This document shows positions 50,419-60,400 of a DNA stretch of 64,000 bases, piece by piece (within the stretch, counting starts at the first letter, position 1; every line of letters starts with the position of its first letter). Origin of the DNA: Clostridiales bacterium (lineage in GTDB: Bacteria > Bacillota > Clostridia > Oscillospirales > Oscillospiraceae). Made by a program: the position numbers and the translations under genes. The notes below the pieces were generated by a model, which was not told where the DNA came from, ran no database searches, and saw nothing but the letters and a program-made list of their open reading frames with translations. The stretch is from contig JAJUHC010000002.1 of NCBI GenBank assembly GCA_029268065.1, forward strand, positions 62,001 to 126,000, in the 5' to 3' direction.

Positions 50419-51372
50419 TCAGATATATTTCAGCGCTATTCCCGAAGCTGATTCGAATCGGCCTTTCAATCCCCGCGTTACATAGACACGCAGCTTTTCG
50501 TCTATCAAAACCGCCTCGGCCTGCAGATATTTTTTCAATATCTCCGCACCGCGTTCAAGCCCCGCGACAAACACCGCAGTCGAAAGCGCGTCGGCAAGCA
50601 TCGCGCTTCCCGCAACCACGGTCACGCTGATAAGCCCCGACTCGGCGGGATAGCCCGTTTTGGGATCAAGAATATGATGATACCTCTTTCCGGCGTCGTC
50701 GGTAAAATAGCGTTCATAGTCACCAGACGTCACCACCGCCTCCCCGGATGCCTCGACGACGCCCATAAGGTCCTCCGCCCTCGGATGCCTTATCCCGACC
50801 CTCCACGCGGAGCCGTCCGGCTTGCTCCCCAGGGTGGACACGTTGCCCCCAATATTTGAAAAGGCTGAGGCGACGCCGCGCTCCCTGAATATCTGCATAA
50901 AGCGATCGCTCGCATAGCCCTTGGCAATGCCCCCGAGATCTATCGACTGCCCCTCGCGTTTAAGTCCCGCGCTTCCTTCCGCCACGTCAAGCTCGAGGTC
51001 CCGCCAGCCGACAAGAGAAAGAATTTCCCTTATCCTTTCGGCTTCGGGAGGCTTGACCGCGTTTTTATAGTCCCAGAGGTCGGCCAGAGGGGCGACGGTT
51101 ACGTCGAAGCAGCCACGGGAGCTCAGCGATACGCCGGCGGCAAGCTCCAGTATTTTCAAGGTCTCCAAGCTGATTGTCGCGGGCTTCCTGCCTGCCCCGG
51201 CGTTTATGCGTCCTATGTCGCTTTCAGGTATAAAGCGGCTTAATAGCCGCTCCAGCCTTTTCGCCTCCTCTTCAACAGCTTTTAGAGCCTCCGCGGCGTT
51301 TTCGCCGCAGGCCCTGTGCGCCATCTCCGTTCCCATGCCGAAATGCACGGCGTCCAAAGCATTATCGCTCAA
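50419..51372 (-). CDS. apbE: FAD:protein FMN transferase ApbE
   Basis: A 317-residue ApbE. Motifs are SRFIPESDIGRINAGAG, SIDLGGIAKGYASDRFM near residue 150, ILDPKTGYPAESGLISV near 235 and SAMLADALSTAVFVAG near 255, including the acidic residues that bind Mg and FAD. It transfers FMN from FAD to Thr in SGAT motifs. Unusually, no signal peptide or lipobox is seen at the start, although its presumed substrates are exported. The start is TTG at 51372 with AAGGAGG 8 bases upstream. It lies 37 bases after the TetR gene and 10 before the first FMN-binding gene. Confidence 0.9.
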   Translation of the reverse strand: MSDNALDAVHFGMGTEMAHRACGENAAEALKAVEEEAKRLERLLSRFIPESDIGRINAGAGRKPATISLETLKILELAAGVSLSSRGCFDVTVAPLADLWDYKNAVKPPEAERIREILSLVGWRDLELDVAEGSAGLKREGQSIDLGGIAKGYASDRFMQIFRERGVASAFSNIGGNVSTLGSKPDGSAWRVGIRHPRAEDLMGVVEASGEAVVTSGDYERYFTDDAGKRYHHILDPKTGYPAESGLISVTVVAGSAMLADALSTAVFVAGLERGAEILKKYLQAEAVLIDEKLRVYVTRGLKGRFESASGIALKYI

Positions 51373-51409
51373 ACCAAACGCCTCCTTCGCTGCAAATATG
51401 CTTCGCTGA

Positions 51410-51985
51410 TTAAAAGTCGGTCAGCCCGCGTAAAACGAAATCCGTCAGACGGTCCTGAAGCTCGGGAAAGTACTTGAGTCCTATCTCTTCCTTGTGGTAG
51501 CCTATCCTGATTATGGCTTCAAACATCGCCATTATCATCTCGCTAGGAATGTCGCTTCTCATCTTGCCGGCGCGCTGCCAGTCCGAGACCATTTTCAGAA
51601 AGTCGCGGTAAAGAAACTCCATTCCCTGGAGCATGTTCTCTTCCCGGTACAGCTTTTCGATCTTATTGTATACATCCGGGCTGTACCACTGCCTCAATAT
51701 CGGGTTTGACCGCATTCCCTCGTTGTTTAACTCTAAAAATCGCTTCAAAAGACACGCAGGCTCCTCGTTCATATCTATTTTGCCGAGATTTTCCTTCATC
51801 AAAGCCTCATTTTCGCGCTCCATTACCTCCAGAAACAGCCGGTCCTTGGAAGCATAGTAGTTATAGAAGGTGCCTACGCTGCAGCCTGCCATTTGAGTAA
51901 TGTCGGCTACGCTGGTATCCTTGTAGCCCTTTGTCGCAAAAAGCTCCCTTGCGCAATCGTAAAGCACTTTCTTTTTGTCTTCCAT
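51410..51985 (-). CDS. TetR-family regulator
   Basis: A 191-residue repressor-type protein. The N-terminal helix-turn-helix is clear: KKKVLYDCARELFATKGYKD, then ADITQMAGCSVGTFYNYYAS. The ligand-binding region is helical and unassigned. The ATG at 51985 was chosen because an in-frame start at 52030 lies inside the operator palindrome at 52001-52040. It heads the TetR-apbE-FMN-binding unit and very probably represses it. Confidence 0.88.
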   Translation of the reverse strand: MEDKKKVLYDCARELFATKGYKDTSVADITQMAGCSVGTFYNYYASKDRLFLEVMERENEALMKENLGKIDMNEEPACLLKRFLELNNEGMRSNPILRQWYSPDVYNKIEKLYREENMLQGMEFLYRDFLKMVSDWQRAGKMRSDIPSEMIMAMFEAIIRIGYHKEEIGLKYFPELQDRLTDFVLRGLTDF

Positions 51986-52000
51986 CCCATCGCCCCGCCT

Positions 52001-52040
52001 TACTATCTGAATGAATATTTTTGTGTTCATTCAGATAGTA
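52001..52040. promoter_or_regulatory. TetR operator palindrome
   Basis: A perfect 15-bp inverted repeat (TACTATCTGAATGAA at 52001-52015 with its complement at 52026-52040), 10-base spacer, directly before the TetR start. A second, weaker GTGAA...TTCAC pair lies at 52072-52095. Autoregulation is the natural reading. Confidence 0.75.
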
Positions 52041-52145
52041 GCATACCGCGCCTCATTTGTCAACGTGTTTTGTGAACATTTTGAAAAATATTCACCCAAT
52101 GGTTTTTTGTGACTGCGGCGCTTAATTTACGCTATTTGACACAAA

Positions 52146-52193
52146 ATCAATAAGCCGAAGCCACGGGCACGCCCGCGGCTTCGGCTTATTGAT
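52146..52193 (-). terminator. Terminator of the PucR-GRE activase unit
   Basis: A perfect 17-bp stem (52146-52162 with 52177-52193) with an inner CGGGC/GCCCG stem, 28 bases after the activase stop codon. Confidence 0.75.
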
Positions 52194-52220
52194 ACGTTTC
52201 CATAAGTGTCACGCGGAATA

Positions 52221-53147
52221 TCAGCCGCCTATTACCGCTTCGAGCCCGAAGCCCGCCACAATGGCGCGCAGCTTTTCCATATGCGCGTCCGAAGGCGGCT
52301 CCGCCTGCATTCTTCCCTCGGACCTTTCCATGCGGTCGTTTTTAGACTCGCCCAGGCGATGATACGGCAGAAGGTGTACCTTTACGGACGTGTCCAGCCT
52401 GCTCACGATGAATTCTGAAAGCGCCCTCATATTCTCTTCGCTATCGTTGAAGCCTGGAATGACGGGAACCCTCGCCGCCATTTTCTTTTTTGCCTCCCTG
52501 AAAACACGCTCAGCGTTTTCAAGTATGAGCTCGTTCCCTACCCCGGTGCCCTTTTTGTGCATCTCGCTGTCCATATGCTTGAAATCGTACAGCACGAGGT
52601 CCGTGTGCTCCAATATCTTTGAGAGCTTGTCCCAGCTCCCGAAACCGCAGGTTTCAATAGCCGTATTGGCCCCGCCCTCCTTGCAGAGCGCAAGTATAGC
52701 GGAGCTGAACTCGGGCTGGCACAGCACCTCTCCGCCGCTTAGAGTCACGCCGCCCCCGGAGCCGTCAAAAAACAACTTGTCTCGGAGCACGGCGTCGGCT
52801 ATCTCTCCCGCGCTTTTCTCCTCTCCCACTATTTCCCTGGCATCCGCCGGGCAGGCATGAACGCAGGCGCCGCAGGCGTCGCAGAGCTTTCTGTCGGTGG
52901 AAGCCTTGCCGGCGGCTATCGTTACCGCCTTTTTAGGACATACGGAAACGCAGGCGCCGCAGCCGATGCATTTCTCCGCCATAAAAAACAGCTTCGGCTC
53001 CATTGTTCCCGACTCCGGATTCTGGCACCACCAGCAGCGAAGCGGACAGCCGCTTAGAAAGACGGTAGTCCTTATGCCAGGCCCGTCGTGTATCGAATAG
53101 CCCTGTATATTGAATATTCTTCCTTTTACTTCTCTGAGATTAAGCAT
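52221..53147 (-). CDS. Glycyl radical enzyme activating enzyme (radical SAM)
   Basis: A 308-residue activase. The radical SAM motif CPLRCWWC (Cys 34, 38, 41) follows GYSIHDGPGIRTTVFLSG, typical of GRE activases. An inserted ferredoxin domain with CIGCGACVSVCP and CDACGACVHACP binds two more 4Fe-4S clusters, and TLSGGEVLCQPEF is the conserved GGE motif. It would abstract H from the glycine of a GRE. The ATG at 53147 overlaps the PucR gene by 8 bases. It is the only activase in the window; the divergent GRE at 54970 is the likely substrate, and the GRE at 8157 perhaps also. Confidence 0.9.
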   Translation of the reverse strand: MLNLREVKGRIFNIQGYSIHDGPGIRTTVFLSGCPLRCWWCQNPESGTMEPKLFFMAEKCIGCGACVSVCPKKAVTIAAGKASTDRKLCDACGACVHACPADAREIVGEEKSAGEIADAVLRDKLFFDGSGGGVTLSGGEVLCQPEFSSAILALCKEGGANTAIETCGFGSWDKLSKILEHTDLVLYDFKHMDSEMHKKGTGVGNELILENAERVFREAKKKMAARVPVIPGFNDSEENMRALSEFIVSRLDTSVKVHLLPYHRLGESKNDRMERSEGRMQAEPPSDAHMEKLRAIVAGFGLEAVIGG

Positions 53148-54726
53148 TTTTTCCCCCGTCAAGATTAAGTCTCAGGCCCATGACCCTTTCGTAGTACAAA
53201 ATGAGCTGGCACGAGAAAAGCAGCTGCTGCCTTATCGCTCCGTCCTCAAAATTGATGTCTATGAGTTCCTCTATCTTTTTCAGCTTGTTGAATATCGTAT
53301 TCCTGTGCATAAATGTTTTCGCCGCGGTTTTCGATATGCTGCAGTCGTTCATGAGATACACATACAGCACGTCGCGAAGATTGTTGTTATGGTCGCGGTC
53401 ATAGCGCGTCAGGTGGATTATGGCCGGATGATTGAGCAGGATAATGTCGTTGTTTCCGTATACGCTGCAGTAGCGCTGCGCGCAAAGCTCAATTATGCAG
53501 TACACACTGTACTTCTCGTGCGTGAATATGCGCTCGTTCGGCTCCAGCTCGAGCTGCCTCCCCAAAGTCAATATCTGCCTCGCGAGTCTGTACTGGCTCC
53601 CCAGCTTGATATACTCCCTCGTCGCCCCCGAGTAGCTCAGATATGCGTCGTACTTCTCCAAAAAAGCTTTCAGTCTGAGATCGTTTTCCAGCTCCAGAGA
53701 AAACAGCCTCTTCGGATGATACAGCACCACCACCATTTCGGACTCTTCCGCAGCTATATGACTTATCGGGAATATCTTGTGAAGCTCGGCAATGATTTCG
53801 GCGGTTCGTGACGTCGGCTTTTCAAAGCCGATCAAAATCACACGCGAAAACGCAAGCGGTTTTGTAGGATATTTTATCAGCTCGTCCCTAATTTCCGACG
53901 AGTTGTTGAAACGCTTGTCCAGTATGTCATTCCATAGCTGCTTGAAGCGGCGGTCCTCCTCCGACAGGTCCCTGCTGCCCAGCGCGAGAAGCGACAGCGC
54001 AAGGGGCTCCTCGGAATAGTTGGTAAGCGATCTGAGGTCGAAAGGCATCACGGGCCTTTCGTAAATGAAAATCAGCATCACATAAGACTCTTTTATCGGA
54101 ATGGTGCGGCTGTAAACCGTAAGGTCATAGTTGGGGAAAGAGATCCTGCCGTAACCGTCGTGCAGCTCGCTGTCCGACTTCAGCGAGCTTAGCTGCCCGG
54201 CCGACAGTCGCCCCTCTCCGACAAGACTTCTGAAAACCGGTATCCTGCTGCTGAGCTTGTTGCACCCGGCCACAACAAAGCCCTCGGGATCTATCAAAAA
54301 AACCGAAGCGCCGGATTCTTCGGAGAGATACTCCATTATCATTTGCGTGCTCGGGCTGCTTTTCATCCCCTGGAGCTCCCTTTGCCAGCGTCTTTGCCTC
54401 CGCATAATCCCGTTTATGAGGTTATAGCATTCCGCAAGGCTGAGCGAGGTTTCAATGAAGCTTATTTTGAACCCGCTTGTAAGCTCGTCCGGAAGCGGCT
54501 CGGCCGCTTCAGCGGTTATGACAAGCGCAGACGGCTCCACATCAGGGTTGGAAGCGAGGACATCCCGAACCTGTTTCTGGGTCCCGATGTAAATGAGGTC
54601 GGACTGAAGCGCGCGCTGAGAGTCGAGAAGCTCTATTTCCCTGTTTTTTTCAAAATCCGCGGGAAATAACTTCTCCGAAATCAGGCTGTCGCCCAGGCAC
54701 GCTCTGATATATTTCAGATTGAACAT
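53140..54726 (-). CDS. PucR/CdaR-type transcriptional regulator
   Basis: A 528-residue regulator. The C terminus has the PucR helix-turn-helix: YVYLMNDCSISKTAAKTFMH, then RNTIFNKLKKIEELI. The first 300 residues hold a sensory region without a clear family match, possibly a GAF-like domain (ASVFLIDPEGFVVAGCNKL near residue 140). It overlaps the activase gene and is divergent from the second GRE gene, so it probably controls both in response to the GRE substrate. PucR-type proteins typically sense nitrogenous or aromatic compounds; the ligand here is unknown. Confidence 0.8.
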   Translation of the reverse strand: MFNLKYIRACLGDSLISEKLFPADFEKNREIELLDSQRALQSDLIYIGTQKQVRDVLASNPDVEPSALVITAEAAEPLPDELTSGFKISFIETSLSLAECYNLINGIMRRQRRWQRELQGMKSSPSTQMIMEYLSEESGASVFLIDPEGFVVAGCNKLSSRIPVFRSLVGEGRLSAGQLSSLKSDSELHDGYGRISFPNYDLTVYSRTIPIKESYVMLIFIYERPVMPFDLRSLTNYSEEPLALSLLALGSRDLSEEDRRFKQLWNDILDKRFNNSSEIRDELIKYPTKPLAFSRVILIGFEKPTSRTAEIIAELHKIFPISHIAAEESEMVVVLYHPKRLFSLELENDLRLKAFLEKYDAYLSYSGATREYIKLGSQYRLARQILTLGRQLELEPNERIFTHEKYSVYCIIELCAQRYCSVYGNNDIILLNHPAIIHLTRYDRDHNNNLRDVLYVYLMNDCSISKTAAKTFMHRNTIFNKLKKIEELIDINFEDGAIRQQLLFSCQLILYYERVMGLRLNLDGGKNA

Positions 54727-54779
54727 TCAGACACCCCTTCTCACTTTGCCGCACTTATGAGGCAATTATATATTACCGC

Positions 54780-54808
54780 TTGTCTATATTCTACAATAAA
54801 TTTATAAA
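54780..54808 (+). promoter_or_regulatory. Putative promoter of the second GRE gene
   Basis: TTGTCT (54780-54785) and TATAAA (54803-54808) are 17 bases apart and would leave a leader of about 155 bases. PucR sites are expected in this divergent gap (54727-54969), but no palindrome stands out. Confidence 0.5.
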
Positions 54809-54969
54809 AACTAAAACCAATAAGTGAAATGCACACATTTTATCTGCTCCAATGTGCTTGCGATACAGAATGAACGCCTCTGGGCATCGTGTGCTTGAAA
54901 GCGTCACTTGCTCATGATATTTTCAATGATAGATAGAATGATGCAAAACATTATGAAAGAGGAAAAGGT

Positions 54970-57372
54970 ATGACAGACAGAGTTAAACGCATGATAGAAA
55001 GCCTTAACATAAATAAATACCCTCTCTGCATAGAGAAGTTCCGTTTGGCCAACGAATCGCTGGACTCCACCTCCGGCGAACCAATGATGATCCGCAGAGC
55101 CAAGCTGCACGAGCATATACTGGACAACATCACTATTTTCATCGAGGACGACGATCCGATAGCGGGCGTCGGCGCGAGCAAGCCCTTCGGACTGGAAATG
55201 GACTATGAATACGGAGTCTGGACCCCCGACGAGGTCCAGTCCCTGAAAAGCGAGATATACACCATTTCTCCCGAGGACGAAAAGGAGCTTTACGAGCTCA
55301 ACGCGCGCTTTGCCGGCAACAGCCTGAACTCGAACCTTGTCGACGCGCTTTCCAAATCCCTGGCATACAACGACAGGCTGTGGCCGTTCATGAAATCGGG
55401 CGTCATACTGCCGCCATGGAAGGATAAAAAGGGCGGCTCAGGCGGCGGCTTCGCCATGTCCGGAATGGGTCTCGGTCCGGGCTTCTTCCTCGTATGCATA
55501 GATTTTGAAAAAATCCTCAGGGAAGGCGCGAAATCCGTAATCAGCGAAGCAAAAAAGTGCCTTGAAGACCTTCGCTACACCGACGGTGAGAGCATACAGA
55601 GGCGCTATTACTGGGAAGCCGTCGTGAGAGTATTCGAGGCGTGGATACGCTGGGCAAAACGTTACGCGGATCTCGCGGAAGGTATGGCGGCCGGAGAAAA
55701 CGACCCCGTCCGCAGGGCGGAGCTGCTTGAAATGTCCCGCATGTGCAGAAAGGTTCCCTATGAGCCTGCCGACACCTTCAAGGAGGCAATGCAGTCTTTT
55801 TGGCTTACCTTTTTGCTCGCCTGCCCCTCGCCCACCACGACCGCCGGGCGCTTTGACCAGTACATGTATCCCTTCTACAAGAAGGATATAGAAGCCGGCG
55901 TCATTACAAGGGACGAGGCGCTTGAATGGCTCGAAATTCTGCGCTGCAAGACGATGAAGATAAACCGCGTGTCCGGTCAGGCCAACCGCGCCAAAAACTC
56001 CGGCATGGCAAAGTGGTATAACTGGACCATCGGCGGAGTCAGGGCGGACGGAAGCGACGCGACGAACGAGCTTTCCTACCTCCTTCTCGAGGCCGCTATG
56101 GAGACCCAGCTTCCCCACCACACGATAACCGTCCGCGTGCACGAGAACACACCCCCCGAGCTTATGAAAAAATCCCTTGAGCTTGTCCGCTCGGGTCTCG
56201 GAATGCCCGCCTTCCTCGGGGACAAAAGCTATATCAGGTTCTTTACCATGAACGGCGTCCCCCTCGAGGACGCCCGCGACTACTGCGCGACGGGCTGCGT
56301 GGACGGGAACATTCCCGCGGTAACAAGAAGCCAGGTCGTGATATTCTTCATCATCGCCCAGGCCTTCGATGTCTTCCTGCACAACGGATACTGCCGCTTT
56401 ACCAAGGAGGATGTCGGCATCAAAAGCGGGGACGTTACGAAGATGGCCACCTTTGAGGATTTCAAGGAGGCCTTCTACAAGCAGCTGCACTACCTAATCG
56501 GTCTTGCCGCAGAGAGGAACAACGTCGAACAGATCTCGCAGCGCGAGCTCTTTCCGGACGCCTTCCGCTCCGCCCTTATGCGCGACGGCGTAAAGATCGG
56601 AAAGGACCTCCTGGACCGCAGATTCGATTTTGAAAACAGCAACCTTTTGGGAGCGGTCGGCGGCGTCAACGTCGGCGACTCGCTCATGGCGATAAAGAAG
56701 CTCATATTTGACGATAAAAAGTACAGCATGGAGGAGCTGCTGAACGCGCTCGACGCAAACTGGGAGGGCTACGACGAGATGCGCCGCGACTTCAGGGACG
56801 CTCCTAAATACGGCAACGATATCGACGAGGTGGATTACCTGGTCGCGGAAGTCTATCAGAAGTTCTCTGACTTCTGCTACGGTTATTCGAACGCATACGG
56901 CGGCACCGTTGTTCCGAATGCTATATCAATATCCGCGCATCAGCCCGGCGGCGCCAACACCGGGGCCACTCCCGACGGACGCAAGGGAGGCGAGATTCTC
57001 GCCGACGCCTCACTTTCCCCGAACCACGGAATGGATAAAAACGGTCCGCTCGCCGTGTTTAAGAGCGCCATGAAAATAAACGCCGATCCCTATCAGGGCA
57101 TGCTGCACAACATGAAATTCCATCCTTCGGCCCTGAAAACCGACGAGGACCTTAATAAGCTCGGAAACCTTATCAAAACATACCTTACAAACGGAGGAAA
57201 GCACATACAGTTCAACGTTGTGAAACGTGAGGAGATGGTGGAGGCCAAGGCGCTCCCCGAGCGTCACCGCGACCTCGTGGTCCGCGTAGCCGGATACAGC
57301 GCTTACTTTACGCGGCTTACCCCCCAGATCCAGGACGAGGTCATCAACAGGACATCCTTTGAAAACATTTAG
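54970..57372 (+). CDS. Glycyl radical enzyme, PFL-like, substrate unknown (GRE2)
   Basis: An 800-residue enzyme paralogous to the one at 8157-10547. The glycyl radical Gly is at about residue 775 in RVAGYSAYF, and the catalytic Cys is residue 443 in CATGCVDGNIPAVTR. As in the paralog, the residue two after Cys is Asp rather than the Glu of GCVEP-type dehydratases. Conserved blocks shared by both enzymes include FHPSALKTDEDL and YLTNGGKHIQFNVV. AGGAAAAGG precedes the ATG. Activase and PucR regulator genes lie divergently upstream, and two hydrolase genes downstream in the same direction, which could prepare its substrate. The reaction is not assigned. Confidence 0.9.
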   Translation: MTDRVKRMIESLNINKYPLCIEKFRLANESLDSTSGEPMMIRRAKLHEHILDNITIFIEDDDPIAGVGASKPFGLEMDYEYGVWTPDEVQSLKSEIYTISPEDEKELYELNARFAGNSLNSNLVDALSKSLAYNDRLWPFMKSGVILPPWKDKKGGSGGGFAMSGMGLGPGFFLVCIDFEKILREGAKSVISEAKKCLEDLRYTDGESIQRRYYWEAVVRVFEAWIRWAKRYADLAEGMAAGENDPVRRAELLEMSRMCRKVPYEPADTFKEAMQSFWLTFLLACPSPTTTAGRFDQYMYPFYKKDIEAGVITRDEALEWLEILRCKTMKINRVSGQANRAKNSGMAKWYNWTIGGVRADGSDATNELSYLLLEAAMETQLPHHTITVRVHENTPPELMKKSLELVRSGLGMPAFLGDKSYIRFFTMNGVPLEDARDYCATGCVDGNIPAVTRSQVVIFFIIAQAFDVFLHNGYCRFTKEDVGIKSGDVTKMATFEDFKEAFYKQLHYLIGLAAERNNVEQISQRELFPDAFRSALMRDGVKIGKDLLDRRFDFENSNLLGAVGGVNVGDSLMAIKKLIFDDKKYSMEELLNALDANWEGYDEMRRDFRDAPKYGNDIDEVDYLVAEVYQKFSDFCYGYSNAYGGTVVPNAISISAHQPGGANTGATPDGRKGGEILADASLSPNHGMDKNGPLAVFKSAMKINADPYQGMLHNMKFHPSALKTDEDLNKLGNLIKTYLTNGGKHIQFNVVKREEMVEAKALPERHRDLVVRVAGYSAYFTRLTPQIQDEVINRTSFENI

Positions 57373-57407
57373 GACCGGAATGCCGCCGGTCGGATTGGAC
57401 CAACATA

Positions 57408-57436
57408 AAACCCCGTAGTTTCAGGCTGCGGGGTTT
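57408..57436 (+). terminator. Terminator after GRE2
   Basis: AAACCCCG (57408-57415) pairs with CGGGGTTT (57429-57436), followed by GCCCTGTTT. Leaky termination would still allow the hydrolase gene, whose start is 40 bases on, to be read. Confidence 0.6.
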
Positions 57437-57475
57437 GCCCTGTTTGGATTTTTGCGGAAGGAGCAAGGACGACAT

Positions 57476-60400
57476 ATGGATGCATCTGAAAAAACGGTCA
57501 CGGGGAAAAAATATCCCCGAATCAAGAAGCTTTCAAGATATATCGGCGGCTTTGACGGCACGAGGCTTGCCGCCGATATAGTCATGCCGGCTGATGAAAA
57601 CGGGGACACGCCGAAGGAAAAGCTGCCGGTTATACTTACGGCGTCTCGGGGAGGCAGATGGCAGGATGACTGCGTGACCGAAAAAAAGCTCATCGCGTGC
57701 GGCTACGTCTATGTGATTGTGGAAATGCGCGGCTGCGGGGCGTCGTACGGCGTGAACGACAGCTTCGCTTCAATTGAAAACCGCAAAGATGTCGCGGCGA
57801 TAATAGGCTGGATTTCTGACCAGCCATGGTGCGACGGCAACATAGGCATGCTTGGAGGCTCGAACAGGGGCTTCATCCAGCTTGCCTCGGCAACTCTTGC
57901 GCCCCGGGGGCTGAGGTCTATCATACCTGCGGTCGCGAACATCGACTTTTACTATCAGAATTACCCGAACGGCGTCTCTGCGCTCCCCTCGAGAATGCTT
58001 TCCGGCTTCTCCTCACCCGTAAAAAGGACGAAAGAGGAGCTTCTCGAGACGGTTTCCCCCGTCGACGAGGACGCCGGGGGATATATGGCATATGAGGCTT
58101 ACGAAAAAGACCAGTTTCCCAACAACAGGAATTTTGTGGGGAACCTTCTTCTGCCGAACATGTACAGGGATTCCGAAAACCCGAACTTCGGAGGCGCAAA
58201 GACAAATCTTCTTATACCGCCGGTCGCGTACACAGACGCTTTCAAAAAAAGCGACATAAAAATGTATCAAATCGGCGGATGGTTCGATTCAAATGTTCTC
58301 GGACAGCTTATCGCTCAGAAGAGCTGGGGCGGACTTCTGACGATCGGTCCCTGGAATCATTTTGAGTGCAGCCGCAGCAGGGCCCCGGAAAACGTGGGCT
58401 TCACAAACTCCAATTTGGACTTGGCCGGGGAATACAGGCGCTGGTTCGACCGCACGCTCAAGAATGAGGAGAACGGTATGGAGCAGCGCCCGCCCCTCCT
58501 ATACTATACGCTTGGAGCTAAGCCGGGGCAGGAGTGGCGCTACGCCGAAAGCTGGCCGCCCTACAACACGGTTAAAACGAAGCTCTACTTCGACGGGGCA
58601 AAATCCGGCACGGTTTCATCAGTGAACGACGGAACGTTGAGCCAGACAATGCCCGAAAAGCCCTCCAGGGACCGCTGTATTGCCGACACCTCCGTGAAGG
58701 TATTTGACAACGGGGACGGGAAGGGCGGCTTTGACCGTATGAACCGCCATTGGGACGGCGACATGTCGGTCTGCGTGGACAGCAAGGGGCTTACTTACAC
58801 CTCGGCGCCCCTTTTCCAAGTCTATGAAAATGAAATGACCGGAACGCCCCTCGTCGACCTTTGGGTCTCCTCGACGGCGCCCGATGCCGATTTTCTCGTA
58901 TACCTTGAAGAGGTCTTCCCCGACGGGCGCTCCAAATTCATAACCGAGGGCGAGATTCGCGCCTCTCACAGAAGCGTGGAGGCCAACGAAGCCTGGGAGG
59001 CCGTGGGAGCGGTTTATCATCCGAGTCTCGAAGACGATTGCATAAGGCGCCTCAAAGAGGGAATGAACGAGCCCGTTAACCTTTGCTTCGCGCTCGAGCC
59101 CACATCCTATGTTTTCTCAAAAGGGAGCCGGATACGCGTTACCGTTACCTTTGCGGACTTTCAAACCTTCCAGCACCCCATGTACACAGGCGGCGAGCCG
59201 TCCGTCGAGCTCTGCCTCGGCGGCGACAGGGCTTCTTCAATCACGCTCCCCTTCGTCGAGCACACGGAAAACGTATATAACGGAAGCGTGAGCATCGGAT
59301 CGTACGAAGGACCCGCCACGCTATACATGTTCAGGGACAAAATGTTCCTGAACTTCGGCGGAGTCTGGAAAAGCTGGGATATGGAAAGTACTGACGCAGA
59401 ATATGAGCTTGCGGGCCGCAGCGCTGTTTTCAAAAACGCGGGCTTTGCGTTTACGCCGGAGGGAGACCCGCTGAAAAACGGCGCAGCGCAGAACTACCAG
59501 GGAGGCTCTAAGACCACTCAGCCCTTCCCCGCCGCCCGGCATATGCATCTGGCCGCCGTGCCAACCCAAATTCGCAGTGAAACCCTTTTTGTCCCCGCCG
59601 AGAAAAACCTGCTTATCGATCTTTTTAAGCCTGAAAGCGGGCAAGACAAAGCTCCCTGTGTAATTTTTATACACGGCTACGGCGGATCGCTGTCAATACT
59701 CGACCCGCAGCTTGTAAAGCTCATTGACAACGGCTTTGCCGTCGCGGGAGTCGACCTTCGAAATTACCCCCCCAACTATTCTCCCGATCACATACACGAT
59801 ATCAAGGGCAGCGTGCGCTATCTGCGCGCAAACGCCGACAGGATAGGCATAGATCCCGACAGGATAGGCGTCTACGGCTATTCGCTGGGCGGAAATATGG
59901 CTCTCATGCTCGCCGTGAGCGGAGACGACGAGGAATTTGAAGGCACGGTGGGCGGAAACCTCGGATACTCGAGCCGCGTCCAGGCGGCCGTCGCCGGCTA
60001 CGCCTGGAGCGACGCCCTGTATATGGGTCTTGACCTTGCCAACGAGTACAGCTATGACCCCTCTGTGGCGGCTGAAAAGCTCATCGTCTCCGACGGAGAG
60101 TTTTCGCCCTCCTGTGAAATTTTCGGCTTTTCCGGCAAGGGAAAGGGCATAGGCGTACTCCGGGCTTATATCGAGGCCGGCCTGGAGGGCACAAACGAGC
60201 TTTACGACAGAAAAATCGCGGAAGCGAAAAAGTGCAGCCCCCTGTATCACATAAAACCCGACGCGCCGCCAATCGCATTGTTCCACGGTCTCGGGATGAC
60301 CAGAGTGCATATTCCGAACAATCAGACATACCGCACCTTCGAGGCTCTCAGCCGGAACGGCGTGCGCGCGTTCATGTTCAGCAACACGCAGGGCGAATAC

